Source: Nitrosomonas sp. | Lineage (GTDB): Bacteria > Pseudomonadota > Gammaproteobacteria > Burkholderiales > Nitrosomonadaceae | Length of the DNA: 52,683 nt | Reading direction: 5' to 3' | NCBI GenBank assembly: GCA_028577615.1 | Contig: JAJSDU010000020.1 | Location: 1 to 52,683, forward strand | In this document: piece after piece, positions 7,793 to 18,247 of the stretch | How the letters are laid out: every line of letters begins with the position of its first letter | How positions within the stretch are numbered: position 1 is the stretch's first letter | Notes under the pieces: generated by a model | Databases searched by the model: none | Told to the model about the DNA's origin: nothing | What the model saw: only the letters and a program-made list of their open reading frames with translations | Position numbers and translations under genes: made by a program

Positions 7793-8217
7793 ACTTGTTC
7801 CTCAGATGATCCTCGTAGCAACTAACAAATAGCGATTATCCGCCGCCTTCCCAAAGTTTGCCAGACCCCAAGCTCTTCTGGCGGCGGATAAACCTTGTTG
7901 AACTCAACCAGCAGGGAACGGCACTTATGAAGATTGTAAGACTGCGGAAGTGAAAGTCAACTGACAACTGCGGCGAGCAGATATCGTGTGAGTTAAAAAA
8001 TAGTGTTTCAACGGAGTTAGGCAGGTATATTCATTCCTCGTTTTTTGTCCGAACCGGTCCATTGCGGAGTCATTCAGCCTGTATAAGCGAAGGAATCCCT
8101 GGCAAGTGCAAACACTTGTCCGCCAAGTGGCGGTGCAAGCGAGGAGTAGCATGTTTCATGAAGGAAAGGTGTCATCAGCCCTATGGATCAACAATATTAA
8201 CATCCACAAACCTGCCG
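7793..8217. other. 425-base intergenic region containing repeat copy B
   Basis: No gene is supported. The stretch contains the upstream region of the unknown gene at 7388-7792, the second copy of the dispersed repeat (7986-8121), and a hairpin CCGCCA-AG-TGGCGG at about 8120-8133. The rest, up to the end of tex at 8218, shows nothing I can identify. Confidence 0.6.
7986..8121 (-). repeat. dispersed repeat, copy B
   Basis: This is the minus-strand counterpart of 4124-4260. Alignment of its reverse complement to copy A is nearly gap-free, from GGACAAGT through TTGCCAGGG, GGCTGAATGACT and TTGAAACACTATTTT to AACTCACACG. It lies in the spacer downstream of tex and upstream of the accessory genes. 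Confidence 0.8.
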
Positions 8218-10623
8218 CTACTTCTTCTCCCTGGCGCGCGCCAGCGCCAGTGCAAGTGCGCTGACCGGTTCGGTTTTACGCGCGGTTGTTTGTTTATCCG
8301 GTGAGCGTCGTTTGCGCGCATCGTGGGAGCGGGATGGGCGGGTGTCGGCGCTGGGGGATGGGGAAGGGGTCGCCGCTTTTTCCTCCAGCCGCATGGTCAG
8401 GCTGATACGTTGCCGGGCGGCGTCGACTTCCAGTACTTTGACTTTGACGATCTGGCCGGGTTTGACGATTTTGTGCGGATCCTTGACGAAGGTGTTGGCC
8501 AGGGCGGATACATGCACCAGGCCATCCTGATGCACGCCGATGTCGACAAAGGCGCCGAAGGCCGCCACGTTGGTGACCACGCCTTCCAGGATCATGCCGG
8601 GTTGCAGGTCGGCCAGCGTTTCGACGCCTTCCCGGAAGGTTGCCGTTTTGAATTCCGGGCGCGGATCACGGCCGGGTTTTTCCAGCTCGGTGAGAATATC
8701 CTTAACGGTCGGCAGGCCGAAGGTGTCGTCGATAAACGTTTCCGGAGAAAGCTCCTTCAGCACTTCCGGGCGACCCATGACCTGTTCGATCCCTTTGTTC
8801 AGGCGCGCCAGGATGCGTTCGACCACCGGATAGGCTTCCGGATGAACGGCGGAGCGGTCCAGCGGGTTGTCGCCGTCATTGATGCGCAAAAACCCGGCGG
8901 CCTGCTCGAAAGTTTTTTCGCCGACTCGCGGTACTTTGAGTATGGTTTGACGATTCATGAACGGGCCATGGCTGTCACGGTATTCCACCATATTCTGCGC
9001 CAATACGCGGTTCAGGCCGGAAACCTGCGCCAGCAAGGGCGCCGATGCGGTGTTGACGTCCACGCCGACCGCGTTCACGCAGTCTTCGACGGTGGCGTCG
9101 AGCGAACGCGCCAGGATGCGTTGATTGACATCGTGCTGATACTGACCGACACCGATCGATTTGGGTTCGATCTTGACCAGCTCGGCCAGTGGATCCTGCA
9201 GGCGCCTGGCGATCGATACCGCGCCGCGCAGACTGACATCCAGATCGGGAAACTCGGCTGCGGCAAAGGCCGAAGCGGAATAGACCGAAGCGCCCGCTTC
9301 GCTGACGACGATTTTGGTCACTTTCAGTTCCGGCTTCTGTTCCGCGGCGAGCCTGACGACCTCGGCGGCCAGTTTATCCGTTTCACGGCTGGCGGTGCCA
9401 TTGCCGATCGAAATCAGTTCGACGCCATGCTTCAGCACCAATTGCGTGAGGGTTGCCAGCGATCCCTGCCAGTCATTGCGCGGCTGGTGGGGATAGATCG
9501 TGCCGGTTTCCAGCAGTTTCCCGGTGGCATCCACCACCGCCACTTTGCAGCCGGTACGGTAGCCGGGATCGAGGCCGAGCACGGCCTTGGGGCCTGCCGG
9601 CGCAGCCAGCAGCAACTCACGCAGATTGCGGCTGAATATTTTGATGGCTTCCGCTTCGGCCGCTTCGCGCAACTGCATCAGCAGTTCGGTGCTGAGATGC
9701 AGGTGCGCCTTGACACGCCAGGTCCACTGACAGACATCCGCCAGCCATTGATCCGCGCCGCGTCCCCGGTTTTCGATGCCGAAATGGGCGGCAATCATGG
9801 CGACGCAGGGATGCGGCATGATCGCTTCCGAGGCTTCATCCAGACCGAGTTCGATTCTGAGCACGCCCAGGGCGCGGCCACGGAACAACGCCAGCGCGCG
9901 GTGAGAGGGAATGGTGCGGATCGGCTCCGCATAGGCGTAATAATCACGAAATTTTTCCTCTTCCGCCATTTCCTTGCCCGCGACCACCGTGGAAGTCAGG
10001 ATGCCTTCATGCCAGAGTTTATTGCGCAAGGCGGCGAGCAAACCGGCCGTTTCCGCGAAACGTTCGGCCAGAATGTCGCGCGCGCCTTCGAGTGCGGTTA
10101 TGACATCGGGTACGTTGATCGCCTCCACGCCTTCGGCAGCGGGCTGCACTTTGATATATTTCGCGGCTTCCTGCTCGGGAATCAGAGCAGGGTTGTTCAG
10201 CAACGCATCAGCCAGCGGCTCCAGTCCGGCCTCCCGGGCGATTTGCGCGCGCGTGCGGCGTTTGGGCTTGTAGGGCAGGTAAATATCTTCCAGAAGCTGT
10301 TTTGTCGCGGCCTGTTCGATCGCGCCGCGCAGTTCATCGGTCAGTTTGCCCTGCTCTTCTATCGAAGCCAGGATCGTCATGCGGCGTTCTTCCAGTTCGC
10401 GCAGATATTGCAGGCGTTCTTCTATGCTGCGCAGATGCGTGTCGTCCAGATTGCGGGTGACTTCCTTGCGGTAACGCGCAATGAAAGGCACCGTCGCGCT
10501 GCTGTCGAGCAGATTGACTGCCGCCGCCACCTGCTGCGGCGTGACGGAGAGCTCGGTGGCGATCAATTGCACAATTTTCTGCTGTGCAGCATCTGAAATC
10601 GTTTGTGTCGGTAAAGAAGTCAT
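8218..10623 (-). CDS. tex: Tex RNA-binding transcription accessory protein
   Basis: An 801-residue protein of full family length. The N-terminal helical Tex domain (about 1-330) contains [12 protein letters not shown] and [21 protein letters not shown]. The YqgF/RNase H-like domain begins near residue 340 with [17 protein letters not shown]. Helix-hairpin-helix segments follow ([29 protein letters not shown]), and a C-terminal S1 RNA-binding domain at about 669-740 contains [18 protein letters not shown] basic, serine-rich tail closes the protein. Tex is a cytoplasmic nucleic-acid-binding protein that affects transcription and toxin gene expression in several pathogens; in most bacteria its exact role is unclear. 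ATG 10621-10623 gives the expected N-terminus. It is divergent from the mrp operon. Confidence 0.96.
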   Translation of the reverse strand: MTSLPTQTISDAAQQKIVQLIATELSVTPQQVAAAVNLLDSSATVPFIARYRKEVTRNLDDTHLRSIEERLQYLRELEERRMTILASIEEQGKLTDELRGAIEQAATKQLLEDIYLPYKPKRRTRAQIAREAGLEPLADALLNNPALIPEQEAAKYIKVQPAAEGVEAINVPDVITALEGARDILAERFAETAGLLAALRNKLWHEGILTSTVVAGKEMAEEEKFRDYYAYAEPIRTIPSHRALALFRGRALGVLRIELGLDEASEAIMPHPCVAMIAAHFGIENRGRGADQWLADVCQWTWRVKAHLHLSTELLMQLREAAEAEAIKIFSRNLRELLLAAPAGPKAVLGLDPGYRTGCKVAVVDATGKLLETGTIYPHQPRNDWQGSLATLTQLVLKHGVELISIGNGTASRETDKLAAEVVRLAAEQKPELKVTKIVVSEAGASVYSASAFAAAEFPDLDVSLRGAVSIARRLQDPLAELVKIEPKSIGVGQYQHDVNQRILARSLDATVEDCVNAVGVDVNTASAPLLAQVSGLNRVLAQNMVEYRDSHGPFMNRQTILKVPRVGEKTFEQAAGFLRINDGDNPLDRSAVHPEAYPVVERILARLNKGIEQVMGRPEVLKELSPETFIDDTFGLPTVKDILTELEKPGRDPRPEFKTATFREGVETLADLQPGMILEGVVTNVAAFGAFVDIGVHQDGLVHVSALANTFVKDPHKIVKPGQIVKVKVLEVDAARQRISLTMRLEEKAATPSPSPSADTRPSRSHDARKRRSPDKQTTARKTEPVSALALALARAREKK

Positions 10624-10872
10624 AGGTTTAATTGCGCCGGAGCGTTACCAAGGCAGTGCGGTACTGTTCTGTGATTATGGATGTTTTCTTGAAATTGAAA
10701 ACCTGGATTATTTGCTTAAGCTGGCGTTTCAATCGGCAAACGTTTATCAAGCTCAGCTGCGCTTTATACCATTTCAGGCCATGCTTTTCCACCTGTGACT
10801 AATGATCAGCCGGAAGCGACTGTGTTTCCCCGCTTTTTTGCCGAAAAATTTTTTTAAGCTGGTGACATCGCT

Positions 10873-10878
10873 TACAAT
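10873..10878 (+). promoter_or_regulatory. weak promoter candidate for the mrp operon
   Basis: TACAAT at 10873-10878 resembles a -10 element; a T-rich block 17 bases upstream is a poor -35. It would give a leader of about 40 bases before the mrpA ATG at 10922. This is the best candidate in the 298-base divergent spacer between tex and mrpA, but it is weak. Confidence 0.25.
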
Positions 10879-10921
10879 AGAGCCTTTTTTATAGCCTTCT
10901 GCTTTCAGCATTTCGTATTGT

Positions 10922-13732
10922 ATGAATTTATCGCTCATTGCGTTAACACCATTTCTGGGCGCTGCGTTTGTCGCGGCCATTTCGCGCATGGGTCGTCTGC
11001 ACGCCGCCTGGGGAGCGGGCCTAATCACTTTGATTGCACTGGCTTTCCTGTTTCCGTTCATTGCCGGGGTTTTTTCAGGTCAGGTTGTGGTGCAAAGCGT
11101 CAGCTGGATTCCGCTGCTGGGTCTGGACTTTGCTTTCCGGCTGGATGGGCTGGGGCTTTTGTTCGTGCTTCTGATCCTGTGCATCGGTCTGCTGATCATT
11201 CTTTACGCGCGATATTATCTTTCCGAACGCGATGACATGGGGCGCTTCTACGCGTACCTGCTGATGTTCATGGGCTCCATGCTGGGCATCGCCACGTCGG
11301 AAAACATCATACAGCTGCTGATTTTCTGGGAATTGACGAGCCTGTCGTCTTTCCTGCTGATCAGCTACTGGCAGACGCGCCATGAATCGCGCATGGGCGC
11401 GCGCATGGCGCTGGCTGTCACCGGCGGCGGCGGACTGGCGCTACTGGGCGGATTCATCCTGCTCGGCGAAATTGTCGGCAGTTACAATCTGACGGATATT
11501 CTGGCGTCCGGCGACCTGATCCGCGCGCACGACCTGTATCTGCCCATGCTGATTCTGGTGTTGCTGGGCGCATTTACCAAGTCGGCGCAGTTTCCTTTTC
11601 ATTTCTGGCTGCCCAATGCCATGGCCGCGCCGACTCCGGTCTCCGCTTACCTGCATTCGGCCACCATGGTCAAGGCCGGTGTATTTCTGCTGGCGCGACT
11701 GTTTCCGGCGCTGTCGGGTACTTCGGCATGGTTCTGGCTGGTCTGCATTACCGGACTGGCGACGCTGGTTATAGCCGCCTATATCGCGATGTTCAAGCAC
11801 GACCTGAAAGGACTGCTCGCTTATTCAACCATCAGCCATCTGGGCCTGATCACGCTGCTGTTTGGCATTGGCACGCCAATGGCTGCTCTCGCCGGCACTT
11901 TCCATATTATCAATCACGCAATTTTCAAGGCTTCACTGTTTATGGCGGCCGGGATTATTCATCATGAAACGGGCACGCGCGATATGCGCATCCTGAGCGG
12001 CCTGTGGAAATACATGCCGTACACCGGCCTGCTCGCGATGGTTGCCGCCGCGTCCATGGCGGGCGTGCCGTTGTTCAACGGCTTTCTGTCCAAGGAAATG
12101 TTCTTCGCCGAAACCTTATCGGTCGCCGGTCAGCCCTGGGATTGGCTGTTACCGGCGACAGCCACGCTGGCCGGAATATTCGCCGTAGCCTACTCTCTGC
12201 GCTTTATTCACACTGTTTTTTTTGGTGAAATATCCCCCGACTTGCCCAAACAACCGCATGAACCGCCGCGCTGGATGAAGGTACCGATTGAAATCCTGGT
12301 CGCGCTATGTCTGCTGGTTGGCATTTTTCCGGCGCTCACTGTCGAACCCATCCTCGATATTGCCGCCTCCAGCGTCCTGCAAAGCCCTGTTCCGGATCAT
12401 GATCTGGCGATCTGGCATGGGTTTAATACCGCCTTATACATGAGTATCACCGCGCTGGTCGGTGGCATAATTCTCTACTTGATTCGAAGACCGTTATTCG
12501 TGTTGCAGGAGCGGCTGGACAAATGGCTGAGCTTCAAAGACCTGTATGAGCTGCTCCTGGCGAAACTGTTTTATCTGGCCAACGCCGCCGTGCATTTCCT
12601 GGACAAGCAATCCCTGCAACGCATGGTGCTGATATTCATACTTTTTATCCTGGCACTGGGCTTATCCGGCGTGTCGGGAATGGATGCCGGTTACAGTCTG
12701 ACTGGCGGACGCGCGACACTACCGATTGATGGCGTCAGCCTGCTGGTTGCGCTGGTTATCGCGGCTGCCGCCGTGGCGACCGCCGTCATGCACCGGCAGC
12801 GGCTTGTCTCGCTCATTTTATTGGGCACCGTGGGACTCGGCGTATCGCTGGTTTTCGTGAAATTCTCCGCGCCTGATCTCGCGCTGACGCAGCTCTCCGT
12901 CGAAGTGGTCACCATCGTGCTGATGCTGCTGGCTTTATATTTCCTGCCGCAGGAATCCCCGAACGAATCGGGCGGATGGTTGCGCAGCCGGGATGCAATG
13001 ATTGCCTCGGCAGCCGGTGGCGGCGTGGCGCTTCTGGTCTGGGCGGTTCTGACGCGACCTTATGAAACCATTGCTGACTATTTTCTGGAAAACAGCCTGC
13101 CAGCCGGGGGAGGCACCAATGTTGTGAATGTGATTCTGGTCGACTTCAGAGGCTATGATACGCTGGGCGAAATCACCGTACTGGGATTGGCCGGTCTGGG
13201 TATCTACGCCATGCTGGAGCAGCTGAAACTGGCCGGATCAAGTCATGACGGCCAGGGACGCGCCTGGGATACGGACATGCATCCTGTCATTATGGCTTCT
13301 TTTGCACGCCTGCTGCTGCCGCTGGCGCTGCTGGTATCGCTGTTCATACTGCTGCGCGGTCATAATTTACCCGGCGGTGGCTTTATCGCCGGTCTGATCA
13401 CCGCTGTCGCTCTGGTGATGCAATACCTTGCCAACGGCGTTGTCTGGACCCAGGAGCGTATACCCTTCAATCTGCATGCCATTATCGGTTACGGCCTGCT
13501 GATCGCCACCGCCACCGGACTGGCGAGCTGGTACTTTGGCTATCCTTTCCTGACGTCGACATTCAGTCACATCCACTGGCCGGTCATCGGTGAATTTGAA
13601 CTGGCTTCGGCAATGGCATTCGATCTGGGCGTTTATTTGGTTGTAGTCGGTGCCACATTACTCATTTTGGTTTATCTGGGACTGGTGCATCACCAGAGCC
13701 ACCAGATGAAAGTCAGGAAGCGGATACGCTGA
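10922..13732 (+). CDS. mrpA: Mrp Na+/H+ antiporter subunit A with fused subunit B domain
   Basis: A 936-residue polytopic membrane protein. The N-terminal two thirds is the NADH-quinone oxidoreductase ND5-like proton-translocating core, with the key acidic site in [13 protein letters not shown] and the lysine-containing segment [31 protein letters not shown] split across helices. The C-terminal part (about residues 770-936, from [16 protein letters not shown] through [14 protein letters not shown]) is an MrpB domain fused to MrpA. This is the fused layout seen in many proteobacterial seven-subunit systems, so no separate mrpB should be expected. The complex exchanges cytoplasmic Na+ for H+ and supports pH and sodium tolerance. 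The TGA stop shares its final base with the ATG of mrpC, indicating coupling. Confidence 0.95.
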   Translation: MNLSLIALTPFLGAAFVAAISRMGRLHAAWGAGLITLIALAFLFPFIAGVFSGQVVVQSVSWIPLLGLDFAFRLDGLGLLFVLLILCIGLLIILYARYYLSERDDMGRFYAYLLMFMGSMLGIATSENIIQLLIFWELTSLSSFLLISYWQTRHESRMGARMALAVTGGGGLALLGGFILLGEIVGSYNLTDILASGDLIRAHDLYLPMLILVLLGAFTKSAQFPFHFWLPNAMAAPTPVSAYLHSATMVKAGVFLLARLFPALSGTSAWFWLVCITGLATLVIAAYIAMFKHDLKGLLAYSTISHLGLITLLFGIGTPMAALAGTFHIINHAIFKASLFMAAGIIHHETGTRDMRILSGLWKYMPYTGLLAMVAAASMAGVPLFNGFLSKEMFFAETLSVAGQPWDWLLPATATLAGIFAVAYSLRFIHTVFFGEISPDLPKQPHEPPRWMKVPIEILVALCLLVGIFPALTVEPILDIAASSVLQSPVPDHDLAIWHGFNTALYMSITALVGGIILYLIRRPLFVLQERLDKWLSFKDLYELLLAKLFYLANAAVHFLDKQSLQRMVLIFILFILALGLSGVSGMDAGYSLTGGRATLPIDGVSLLVALVIAAAAVATAVMHRQRLVSLILLGTVGLGVSLVFVKFSAPDLALTQLSVEVVTIVLMLLALYFLPQESPNESGGWLRSRDAMIASAAGGGVALLVWAVLTRPYETIADYFLENSLPAGGGTNVVNVILVDFRGYDTLGEITVLGLAGLGIYAMLEQLKLAGSSHDGQGRAWDTDMHPVIMASFARLLLPLALLVSLFILLRGHNLPGGGFIAGLITAVALVMQYLANGVVWTQERIPFNLHAIIGYGLLIATATGLASWYFGYPFLTSTFSHIHWPVIGEFELASAMAFDLGVYLVVVGATLLILVYLGLVHHQSHQMKVRKRIR

Positions 13733-14061
13733 TGGAACTGCTGATCTCTTTAATCATAGGCGTGCTGACGGCAAGCGGCGTTTATCTGTCGCTGCGCGGC
13801 CGCACATTTCCCGTTGTGCTGGGTTTGACCTTTTTATCGTATGCCGTGAATTTGTTTCTTCTGGTCATGGGGCGGCTGACCATCGGCAGCCCGCCGATTA
13901 TCACCGATGGCATAATCCAGTACGCCGATCCCTTGCCGCAGGCACTGGTATTGACGGCGATTGTGATCAGTTTCGGCATGACGGCATTTGTCATCGTGCT
14001 GGCGCTGAAAGCGTTTTCTGAAATGGGCAATGATCAGGTGGACGGCCAGCATAAACCATGA
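13732..14061 (+). CDS. mrpC: Mrp antiporter subunit C
   Basis: A 109-residue protein with three transmembrane helices, homologous to NuoK. ASGVYLSLRGRTFPVVLGL and SYAVNLFLLVMGRL are typical MrpC segments, as is DPLPQALVLTAIVISFGMTAF with the conserved PQALVLTAIVI block. It forms part of the inner-membrane antiporter complex, next to subunit D. The gene overlaps mrpA by one base and mrpD by four bases (ATGA), so the operon is translationally coupled. Length is normal for the family. Confidence 0.95.
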   Translation: MELLISLIIGVLTASGVYLSLRGRTFPVVLGLTFLSYAVNLFLLVMGRLTIGSPPIITDGIIQYADPLPQALVLTAIVISFGMTAFVIVLALKAFSEMGNDQVDGQHKP

Positions 14062-15599
14062 TGAATCATATGACTATCTTTCCGGTAATATTGCCGCTGG
14101 TAGCGGGTATTCTGCTGCTGTTATTGCCCGGCCGCCTGCTGGCATTGAAGCGCGGCGTCAGTCTGATTTCGGTTCTGCTGCAACTCATTGTTGCAGGGTT
14201 ACTGCTGAACACGGTCAACAGCGGTGAAATACTGGCTTATGCCCTGGGTAACTGGTCGCCGCCTTTTGGCATTGTGCTGGTCGCCGACCAGCTGGCGGTA
14301 TGGATGCTGACGATCACAGCGCTGGTCGCCATCTGCGCGCTGTTCTATGCTGCGCGTGGCACGGACAGCAGCGGCGCGCATTTCCACACCCTGTTTCAGT
14401 TGCAGTTATTCGGCCTGAACGGCGCTTTTCTCACCGGCGATCTGTTCAACCTGTTTGTGTTTTTCGAAATCCTGCTGCTGGCGTCTTACAGTCTGTTGCT
14501 GCACGGCGGCGGCCGTTTGAAAACCAGAGCCGGCCTGCACTTTGTTGTCATCAATCTGGTCGGCTCAACATTGTTTCTGTTTGCAGTGGGTACGCTGTAT
14601 GGCCTGCTGGGTACGCTGAACATGGCCGATCTGGCGGTAAAAGTGGCTGCCGCACCGGCGGATGACGCTGTGTTGATTCATATCGCCGGTTTGCTGCTGT
14701 TTGCCGTTTTTGCCCTGAAAGCCGCGCTGGTGCCGCTTTATTTGTGGCTGCCGGCGGCTTACGCGCATACCAGTGCGCCGGTTGCCGCGTTGTTTGCGAT
14801 CATGACCAAAGTCGGCGCATACAGCATTCTGCGCGTTTATACCCTGATTTTTGGCGCTCAGGCAGGCGCTGCAGCGAATCTGATCGAAGCCTGGCTGTTG
14901 CCCATGGCCATGCTGACACTGATCATCGGCGTACTCGGCGTACTCGCCAGCACCCGGTTGCGCCAGCAGGTAGCTTATCTGGTCATCGTCTCCATCGGTA
15001 CGCTGCTGACCGCGATCGGCATCAATTCAACCGCGGGAATCACTGCCGCGCTGTATTATCTGCCGCACTCGACTTTCGCGGCGGCGGCATTTTTCCTGCT
15101 GTCCGACAGCATCGCGCAGCGGCGCGATGTGATGGACGACCAGTTTGAACCCGGTCCGATTATCCAGCAGCAAAGATTGCTGGGCAGTCTGTTTTTTATC
15201 ACTGCAATTCTGATCGCCGGTTTACCGCCCTTATCGGGCTTCATCGGTAAATTTCTGATCCTCAACGCCGCTTTGCCACATTCGGCCTTTTTCTGGATCA
15301 TCGGCGTCATCCTGATCACCAGCCTGTTCACGTTAATCGCGCTGGCGCGTAGCGGCAGCATGCTGTTTTATCGCGCGAAGGCGCCGCATAGCTGCAACAT
15401 CACACCCGGCGCAGAACCGCGCAGCGCGTTTGCGCTGACCATCGAACTGACACCGGTGGCCTGCCTGCTGTTATGCTGCATCGGTCTGGTTATTTTCGCT
15501 GGCGTGGTTACCGGATACACTGCCGCCACTGCGAATCAGCTGCTGCAACCCGAAATGTATATCGAATCAGTATTGCGCATGGAGGTCATCAAACCATGA
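14058..15599 (+). CDS. mrpD: Mrp antiporter subunit D
   Basis: A 513-residue membrane protein of the ND2/ND4/ND5 proton-channel family. Visible family segments include GDLFNLFVFFEILLLASYSLL with the essential glutamate, ALKAALVPLYLWLPAAYAHT with the conserved lysine, and APVAALFAIMTKVGAYSILR. MrpD and MrpA are thought to form the ion-translocating parts of the complex. The start ATG at 14058 overlaps the mrpC stop; a second ATG at 14061 is possible. The gene ends in an ATGA overlap with mrpE at 15596-15599. Confidence 0.95.
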   Translation: MMNHMTIFPVILPLVAGILLLLLPGRLLALKRGVSLISVLLQLIVAGLLLNTVNSGEILAYALGNWSPPFGIVLVADQLAVWMLTITALVAICALFYAARGTDSSGAHFHTLFQLQLFGLNGAFLTGDLFNLFVFFEILLLASYSLLLHGGGRLKTRAGLHFVVINLVGSTLFLFAVGTLYGLLGTLNMADLAVKVAAAPADDAVLIHIAGLLLFAVFALKAALVPLYLWLPAAYAHTSAPVAALFAIMTKVGAYSILRVYTLIFGAQAGAAANLIEAWLLPMAMLTLIIGVLGVLASTRLRQQVAYLVIVSIGTLLTAIGINSTAGITAALYYLPHSTFAAAAFFLLSDSIAQRRDVMDDQFEPGPIIQQQRLLGSLFFITAILIAGLPPLSGFIGKFLILNAALPHSAFFWIIGVILITSLFTLIALARSGSMLFYRAKAPHSCNITPGAEPRSAFALTIELTPVACLLLCCIGLVIFAGVVTGYTAATANQLLQPEMYIESVLRMEVIKP

Positions 15600-16087
15600 C
15601 ACGACTGTTACCGCATCCCTTGCTGACACCCGCGCTGACAGGCATATGGCTGTTGCTGAACAACAGCATCGAACCGGGCCACATCCTGCTCGGTTTGCTG
15701 CTCGGCTGGATCATACCCGTGCTGACGATCCGTTTCTGGCCGGATAAGGTAGTCATCCGCAAACCGGCTGTTCTGCTGCGTTTTGGTTTCATCTTTTTGT
15801 ATGATATTGTCGTGGCGAACTTCACCGTTGCGCGGCTGATTCTCGGCAGCCCGGAAAAACTGACGCCCGCGTTTGTCAAGCTGCCGCTGGATTTAACGTC
15901 CGATGTCGCGATCAGCCTGCTGGCCAGCAGCCTGACCTTGACGCCCGGCACGTTGTCGGCGCGGCTTTCGGAAGATCACAGCTATCTGCTGGTGCATGCC
16001 CTGAATGAAACCGATCCCGATACACTTATCGCAACCATCAAACAGCGTTACGAAAGACCATTGAAGGAGATTTTTGAATCATGTTAG
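15596..16087 (+). CDS. mrpE: Mrp antiporter subunit E
   Basis: A 163-residue protein with N-terminal membrane helices and a cytoplasmic C-terminal domain. The start is ATG 15596, inside the mrpD stop (ATGA), giving MTRLLPHPLLTPALTGIWLLL. An open frame begins further upstream, but it would overlap mrpD by more than 120 bases. Typical MrpE features are RFGFIFLYDIVVANFTVARLIL, SLTLTPGTLSA and the conserved VHALNETDPD near the end. It is needed for assembly or full activity of the antiporter rather than for transport itself. It overlaps mrpF by seven bases. Confidence 0.93.
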   Translation: MTRLLPHPLLTPALTGIWLLLNNSIEPGHILLGLLLGWIIPVLTIRFWPDKVVIRKPAVLLRFGFIFLYDIVVANFTVARLILGSPEKLTPAFVKLPLDLTSDVAISLLASSLTLTPGTLSARLSEDHSYLLVHALNETDPDTLIATIKQRYERPLKEIFESC

Positions 16088-16350
16088 CGGTCACCATTCA
16101 AATCGCATTCGCACTGGTCACCATCGCAGTGATCATGAGTTTTTTCCGCCTGCTGCGCGGCCCGGATATGCCGGACCGGATTCTGGCGCTGGATACCCTG
16201 TATATCAACACCATCGCCTTGCTGGTTTTACTGGGCATCTATCTGGGCAGTGCGCTTTTTTTTGAGGCGGCGCTGCTGATCGCGCTGATGGGTTTTATCG
16301 GTACGGTAGCATTATGCAAGTATCTGTTGCGCGGCGATATTATCGAATAA
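16081..16350 (+). CDS. mrpF: Mrp antiporter subunit F
   Basis: An 89-residue, three-helix membrane subunit. The conserved core FFRLLRGPDMPDRILALDTL, followed by a hydrophobic helix and ALMGFIGTVALCKYLLRG, is diagnostic of MrpF/PhaF. The start ATG at 16081 overlaps the end of mrpE by seven bases, continuing the coupled layout of the operon. Within the complex MrpF contacts subunits E and G. Length and sequence are entirely ordinary. Confidence 0.95.
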   Translation: MLAVTIQIAFALVTIAVIMSFFRLLRGPDMPDRILALDTLYINTIALLVLLGIYLGSALFFEAALLIALMGFIGTVALCKYLLRGDIIE

Positions 16351-16353
16351 GTC

Positions 16354-16791
16354 ATGCTGGAATATTTCTTATCCTTTTTAATTCTGACCGGCGCGTTGCT
16401 TACATTTATCGGCTCGCTCGGACTCGTCCGGCTCAAGGATTTGTACACGCGCCTGCATGGTCCCACCAAGGCAACGACGCTGGGCGTCGGCTGCCTGCTG
16501 ATCGCATCGTCCATCTATTTCAGCACGTATACGGAAAACATCAGCCTGCATGAAGTGCTGATTACGTTGTTTCTGTTCATCACCGCGCCGGTGAGCGCGC
16601 ATTTGCTGGCCAAGGCGGCGCTGCATTTAAACCTGCATTCCATCGCGAAAACACCGGAAAACGACATTGAAGCGGAAAGCAGCGCGGCGGATAATACAGA
16701 ATTGTCAGGCAATACGGAAAATACCGGATCCGGCGGATCCGGAACAGCACAGGGCAATCCGCAGAAAGCGCCAGATCAAATCCGGCAATAA
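16354..16791 (+). CDS. mrpG: Mrp antiporter subunit G
   Basis: A 145-residue protein whose first ~100 residues form the standard three-helix MrpG domain: IGSLGLVRLKDLYTRLHGPTK with the invariant YTRLHGPTK region, then GVGCLLIASSIYF and FITAPVSAHLLAKAAL. The last ~45 residues are a polar, low-complexity tail rich in E, N, S and G (ENDIEAESSAADNTEL, then GSGGSGTAQG) that is not part of the core fold and is probably disordered on the cytoplasmic or periplasmic side. It starts three bases after mrpF and is the last gene of the operon; no strong terminator hairpin follows before the convergent gene at 16844. Confidence 0.94.
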   Translation: MLEYFLSFLILTGALLTFIGSLGLVRLKDLYTRLHGPTKATTLGVGCLLIASSIYFSTYTENISLHEVLITLFLFITAPVSAHLLAKAALHLNLHSIAKTPENDIEAESSAADNTELSGNTENTGSGGSGTAQGNPQKAPDQIRQ

Positions 16792-16843
16792 CACCCGTGG
16801 CCAGGAATAGGGCTTAACGCCGAATGCGGTAAAGTCAGTAACA

Positions 16844-17215
16844 TCACTGATATTCATCGGGCTTATACACATGGATACGGCTGATGAAGCCGTCCGGCTC
16901 GAAGTAAATACGCTCCCGTCCGCGCCTTCTGACCGGTTCGTTCGCTGCCGCATCGGTTCCTGTCATCAGAAAATCGAATTCGACACCGTTATCATCCAGC
17001 GCGCGGTACTCGGTTACTTCCCAGTGCGCATCCGGATAACGCGCGAAAAAACTGGCCATCATTTCGCGAATGGCAACGCTGCCCTTGTATTCTCCGAAAT
17101 AGTCCGAATGATAGATTGCGCTGCCCAGAAACATGACTTCCAGTTCCCTCAGATCGTGTTTATTGGAAAGCGCGACATAATTTCTTGCCCATTCAATATA
17201 CAGTTTACTGTTCAT
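16844..17215 (-). CDS. SnoaL-like (NTF2-fold) protein
   Basis: A 123-residue soluble protein with the cone-shaped NTF2/SnoaL pattern: a helix YIEWARNYVALSNKHDL at the N-terminus, AIYHSDYFGEYKGSVAIREMMASFFARYPDAHWEVTEYRAL in the middle, and the beta-strand end RERIYFEPDGFISRIHVYKPDEY. Members are small isomerases, hydratases or simple ligand binders; the active site cannot be assigned from the sequence alone, so no reaction is proposed. ATG at 17213-17215. The gene is convergent with mrpG and lies upstream of yaaA's stop in the same orientation as yaaA, with 94 bases between. Confidence 0.75.
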   Translation of the reverse strand: MNSKLYIEWARNYVALSNKHDLRELEVMFLGSAIYHSDYFGEYKGSVAIREMMASFFARYPDAHWEVTEYRALDDNGVEFDFLMTGTDAAANEPVRRRGRERIYFEPDGFISRIHVYKPDEYQ

Positions 17216-17282
17216 CGATCGTTCCTGCCACTATCCATTAAGAACATCTCTAAAATAAATCGGTGTGTTGTTCATGATCCAC

Positions 17283-17303
17283 CGCGCAGCGCAGCGCAGC
17301 GCG
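17283..17303. repeat. short GCGCA tandem repeat/hairpin
   Basis: Four consecutive copies of a 5-base CGCAG-type unit lie between CCGCGC and GCGCGG, so the stretch can also fold into a GC-rich hairpin. It sits just beyond the yaaA stop codon and may help end yaaA transcription, although no U-tract follows on the minus strand. Confidence 0.4.
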
Positions 17304-17309
17304 GTTCAG

Positions 17310-18089
17310 TCATGTTTTTGACGCTTCACGCAGAAAAACCCATTCATCTGCACTGCTCACTATCGGATCGAAATGATAGCCCGCCACATCGAAATCCTTG
17401 ATCGCTTCCGGATCGGACAATTTATGCTGAATGATGTAGCGGCTCATCAAACCGCGGGCTTTTTTGGCGAAGAAGCTGATAATTTTATAGATGCCGTTTT
17501 TCTGATCCTTGAAAACCGGTGTAATGATTTTTCCCGCAAGTTTCTCCGGACGAACAGACTTGAAGTATTCATTCGAGGCCAGATTGATCAGCGTATCTGT
17601 TTTCTGCCGTTTCAGTTCACGGCTGATCGCGCCGGTAATCCGATCGCCCCAGAAATCGTACAGATTTTCACCACGCACATTCGCCAGCTGCGTTCCCATC
17701 TCCAGGCGATAGGGCTGCATCAGATCGAGCGGCCGCAGCACGCCGTAAAGGCCGGAAAGAATGCGCAAATGATCCTGCGCAAACGCGATATCCTCTTCCC
17801 CCAGTGTTTCCGCGTCCAGTCCCGTATACACATCGCCTTTGAATGCATACAGCGCCTGCTTGGCATTGGCGGGCGTGAACGGTCTTGTCCATGTGCGGTA
17901 GCGATCGGCATTCAAAGCCGCCAGTTTCGGACTGATCGACATCAGCGCGCCGAGCTGGTCCGGCGACAGTGTTCTGAGCTGATCAATCAATACAGCCGAT
18001 TCATCCAGAAAATCGGGCAAGGAATATTGACCGGTTCCCGCAGGCACTTCGAAATCCAGCGTTTTGGCCGGAGAAATCACAATTATCAT
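17310..18089 (-). CDS. yaaA: YaaA-family peroxide stress protein (UPF0246)
   Basis: A 259-residue cytoplasmic protein that begins with the family signature [14 protein letters not shown]. Further hallmarks are [86 protein letters not shown] and the C-terminal FDVAGYHFD. In E. coli, YaaA lowers free iron during hydrogen peroxide stress and binds DNA; whether it has the same role here is inferred from family membership. Length is normal and the start ATG at 18087-18089 is unambiguous. It is divergent from the cyclase gene, with 158 bases between. Confidence 0.95.
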   Translation of the reverse strand: MIIVISPAKTLDFEVPAGTGQYSLPDFLDESAVLIDQLRTLSPDQLGALMSISPKLAALNADRYRTWTRPFTPANAKQALYAFKGDVYTGLDAETLGEEDIAFAQDHLRILSGLYGVLRPLDLMQPYRLEMGTQLANVRGENLYDFWGDRITGAISRELKRQKTDTLINLASNEYFKSVRPEKLAGKIITPVFKDQKNGIYKIISFFAKKARGLMSRYIIQHKLSDPEAIKDFDVAGYHFDPIVSSADEWVFLREASKT

Positions 18090-18247
18090 GCAGTATCATC
18101 CTGAAAATTTCCGATCGAATAGCATTTTTCGCCTTAAGTATACTAAAATCTGGCCTCATCAGCCTACTGAACCCGTAACGGTATCCGGCGGTACGGGCGA
18201 AACGCGCGCAGCGCATAACACAAATAACTTTTCTTACCCGCCACCCC

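Noticed and set aside
4141-8104. Possibility that the two inverted repeats are terminal repeats of a single composite transposon
   Set aside because: No transposase of matching type, no target duplication and the repeats have diverged by about 20%, so a recent composite element is not supported; kept only as a repeat pair.
8323-10596. Very long open frame (about 757 codons) on the plus strand, antisense to tex
   Set aside because: It mirrors the tex codon structure: tex has a GC-rich third position, which removes stops on the opposite strand. The predicted protein has no family resemblance, while tex is complete and conserved.
10774-11061. Minus-strand frame over the start of mrpA
   Set aside because: It overlaps the conserved MrpA N-terminus and has no homology that I can see.
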